A DNA stretch of 64,000 nt from Prevotella sp. Lineage in GTDB: Bacteria; Bacteroidota; Bacteroidia; Bacteroidales; Bacteroidaceae. The notes under the pieces were generated by a model, which was not told the origin of the DNA, did not search any database, and saw only the letters and a program-made list of their open reading frames with translations. Shown piece by piece: positions 63,450 through 64,000 of this stretch. Every line of letters starts with the position of its first letter. Position 1 is the first letter of the stretch. A program made the position numbers and the translations under genes. The stretch lies in NCBI GenBank assembly GCA_016287755.1, contig JAEEWT010000003.1:124001-188000 (forward strand), in the 5' to 3' direction.

Positions 63450-64000
63450 TTATTTTACGTACTCTGCAAAGTCGGTCAGCTTCATGTCGCCCTTGCGAGC
63501 CAATGTGTCGTGCATAGCGAAGGCGGCAGGCAGATTATGACGAGTCTGTCCCATCTTCGCAATCTTCAGGTAATCCCACAGCAGCTGCTTATAGTCAGGA
63601 TGAGCACAATTCTCGATGATCGTTTCTGCGCGCTGGATGGGACCCTTACCACGAAGGTCGGCCACACCCTGCTCGGTTACGATAATGTTCACATCGTGCT
63701 CTGAGCTGTCCTGATGTGAGACGAACGGAACGATGGAAGAGATGACACCGCCCTTGGCCACTGACGGACAAGTGAAGATGGACAGATAAGCGTTGCGGAT
63801 GAAGTCGCCTGAACCGCCAATACCGTTCATCATCTTCGTTCCACTGATATGGGTGGAGTTCACATTTCCGTAGAGATCGGCCTCGATGGCAGTGTTGATA
63901 GCAATAACACCTAATCGGCGAATAATCTCAGGACTATTGGAGATCTCGCTTTGACGCAGGGTGAGGTGGTTCTTGAAGTAGTCCATATTGTCGTATACCT
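63450..64000 (-). CDS. Acetyl-CoA hydrolase/CoA-transferase, C-terminal part
   Basis: The frame stays open to the right edge (VYDN precedes MDYFKNHLTLRQSEISNS), so about 183 C-terminal residues are seen. Family marks are LGVIAINTAIEADLYGNVNS, the GxGGxxDF-type GIGGSGDFIRNAYLSIF, and IIVTEQGVADLRGKGPIQRA. Members hydrolyse acetyl-CoA or transfer CoA between acetate and succinyl- or propionyl-CoA. In a succinate/propionate-forming Bacteroidales a succinate or acetate CoA-transferase is plausible. Two tandem terminators follow. Confidence 0.92.
   Translation of the reverse strand, partial: VYDNMDYFKNHLTLRQSEISNSPEIIRRLGVIAINTAIEADLYGNVNSTHISGTKMMNGIGGSGDFIRNAYLSIFTCPSVAKGGVISSIVPFVSHQDSSEHDVNIIVTEQGVADLRGKGPIQRAETIIENCAHPDYKQLLWDYLKIAKMGQTRHNLPAAFAMHDTLARKGDMKLTDFAEYVK

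Overview
The window looks like chromosomal DNA of a Bacteroidales bacterium, most likely Prevotella in the broad sense. The evidence is BspA-type leucine-rich repeats, GLUG-type modules, a recurrent C-terminal tail ending in NGKK(I/M)IVK-like residues typical of type IX secretion cargo, a PorZ-like protein, fimbrillin-like lipoproteins, SusB-type GH97 and GH10/CBM6 enzymes, and promoters of the Bacteroidetes form (TTTG, 19-20 bp, TAnnTTTG). This is inference from sequence character; no search was possible.

Layout. 1-11220: six co-directional genes for large secreted, modular, repetitive surface proteins (LRR, GLUG, beta-helix-like and EYWID modules). The pair at 4274-7325 appears duplicated at 9315-11220. 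11310-14148: a small DUF6078-like gene, an array of palindromes with exact 22-bp period, a 52-residue conserved-type peptide gene just before a fimbrillin/FISUMP-like lipoprotein, and a small secreted protein. 14149-14676: a gene-free AT-rich stretch with a cluster of DnaA-box sequences, a candidate chromosome origin. 14677-25678: nadA, then a leftward run leuS-yitT-rdgB-glycosyltransferase-porZ, then a repetitive OB-fold-type secreted protein. 25826-42180: housekeeping genes for DNA repair and replication (mutS, polA, uvrC, pgeF, ychF), lgt, bcp, a prenyl synthase, dtd-mazG-deoC, and mnmG-apt-uvrC. Two perfect parS sites (TGTTTCACGTGAAACA) sit on either side of apt. 42472-45978: three-subunit succinate dehydrogenase/fumarate reductase operon with a long leader. 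46042-48811: murQ and two EamA transporters. 49094-54598: a GH30 enzyme fused to a Sde182/DUF1593 region, a uracil-DNA-glycosylase-family protein, and GH97. 54653-59025: M3 peptidase, SH3-domain protein and LD-carboxypeptidase. 59035-63164 (leftward): GH10 xylanase, DUF3237 protein, Gfo/Idh oxidoreductase. 63450-64000: C-terminal part of an acetyl-CoA hydrolase/transferase.

Most notable signals. (1) parS sites plus a DnaA-box cluster 25 kb apart suggest that this window lies at the replication origin. (2) Short arrays of 17-bp palindromes (7-bp arms, 3-bp centre) repeat with an exact 22-bp period at three loci. Their arm sequences differ between loci, but the dyad is largely preserved, with paired arm changes. 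A fourth locus has a 22-bp direct repeat. (3) A C-rich hairpin element starts or ends within 0-1 nt of a stop codon between co-directional genes in four of its five copies; the fifth lies inside the lgt reading frame. (4) Heptanucleotide repeats sit at the RdgB start and just before the secretion tail of a GLUG protein, where slippage would change the frame. No tRNA, rRNA, CRISPR array, insertion sequence or prophage was seen.
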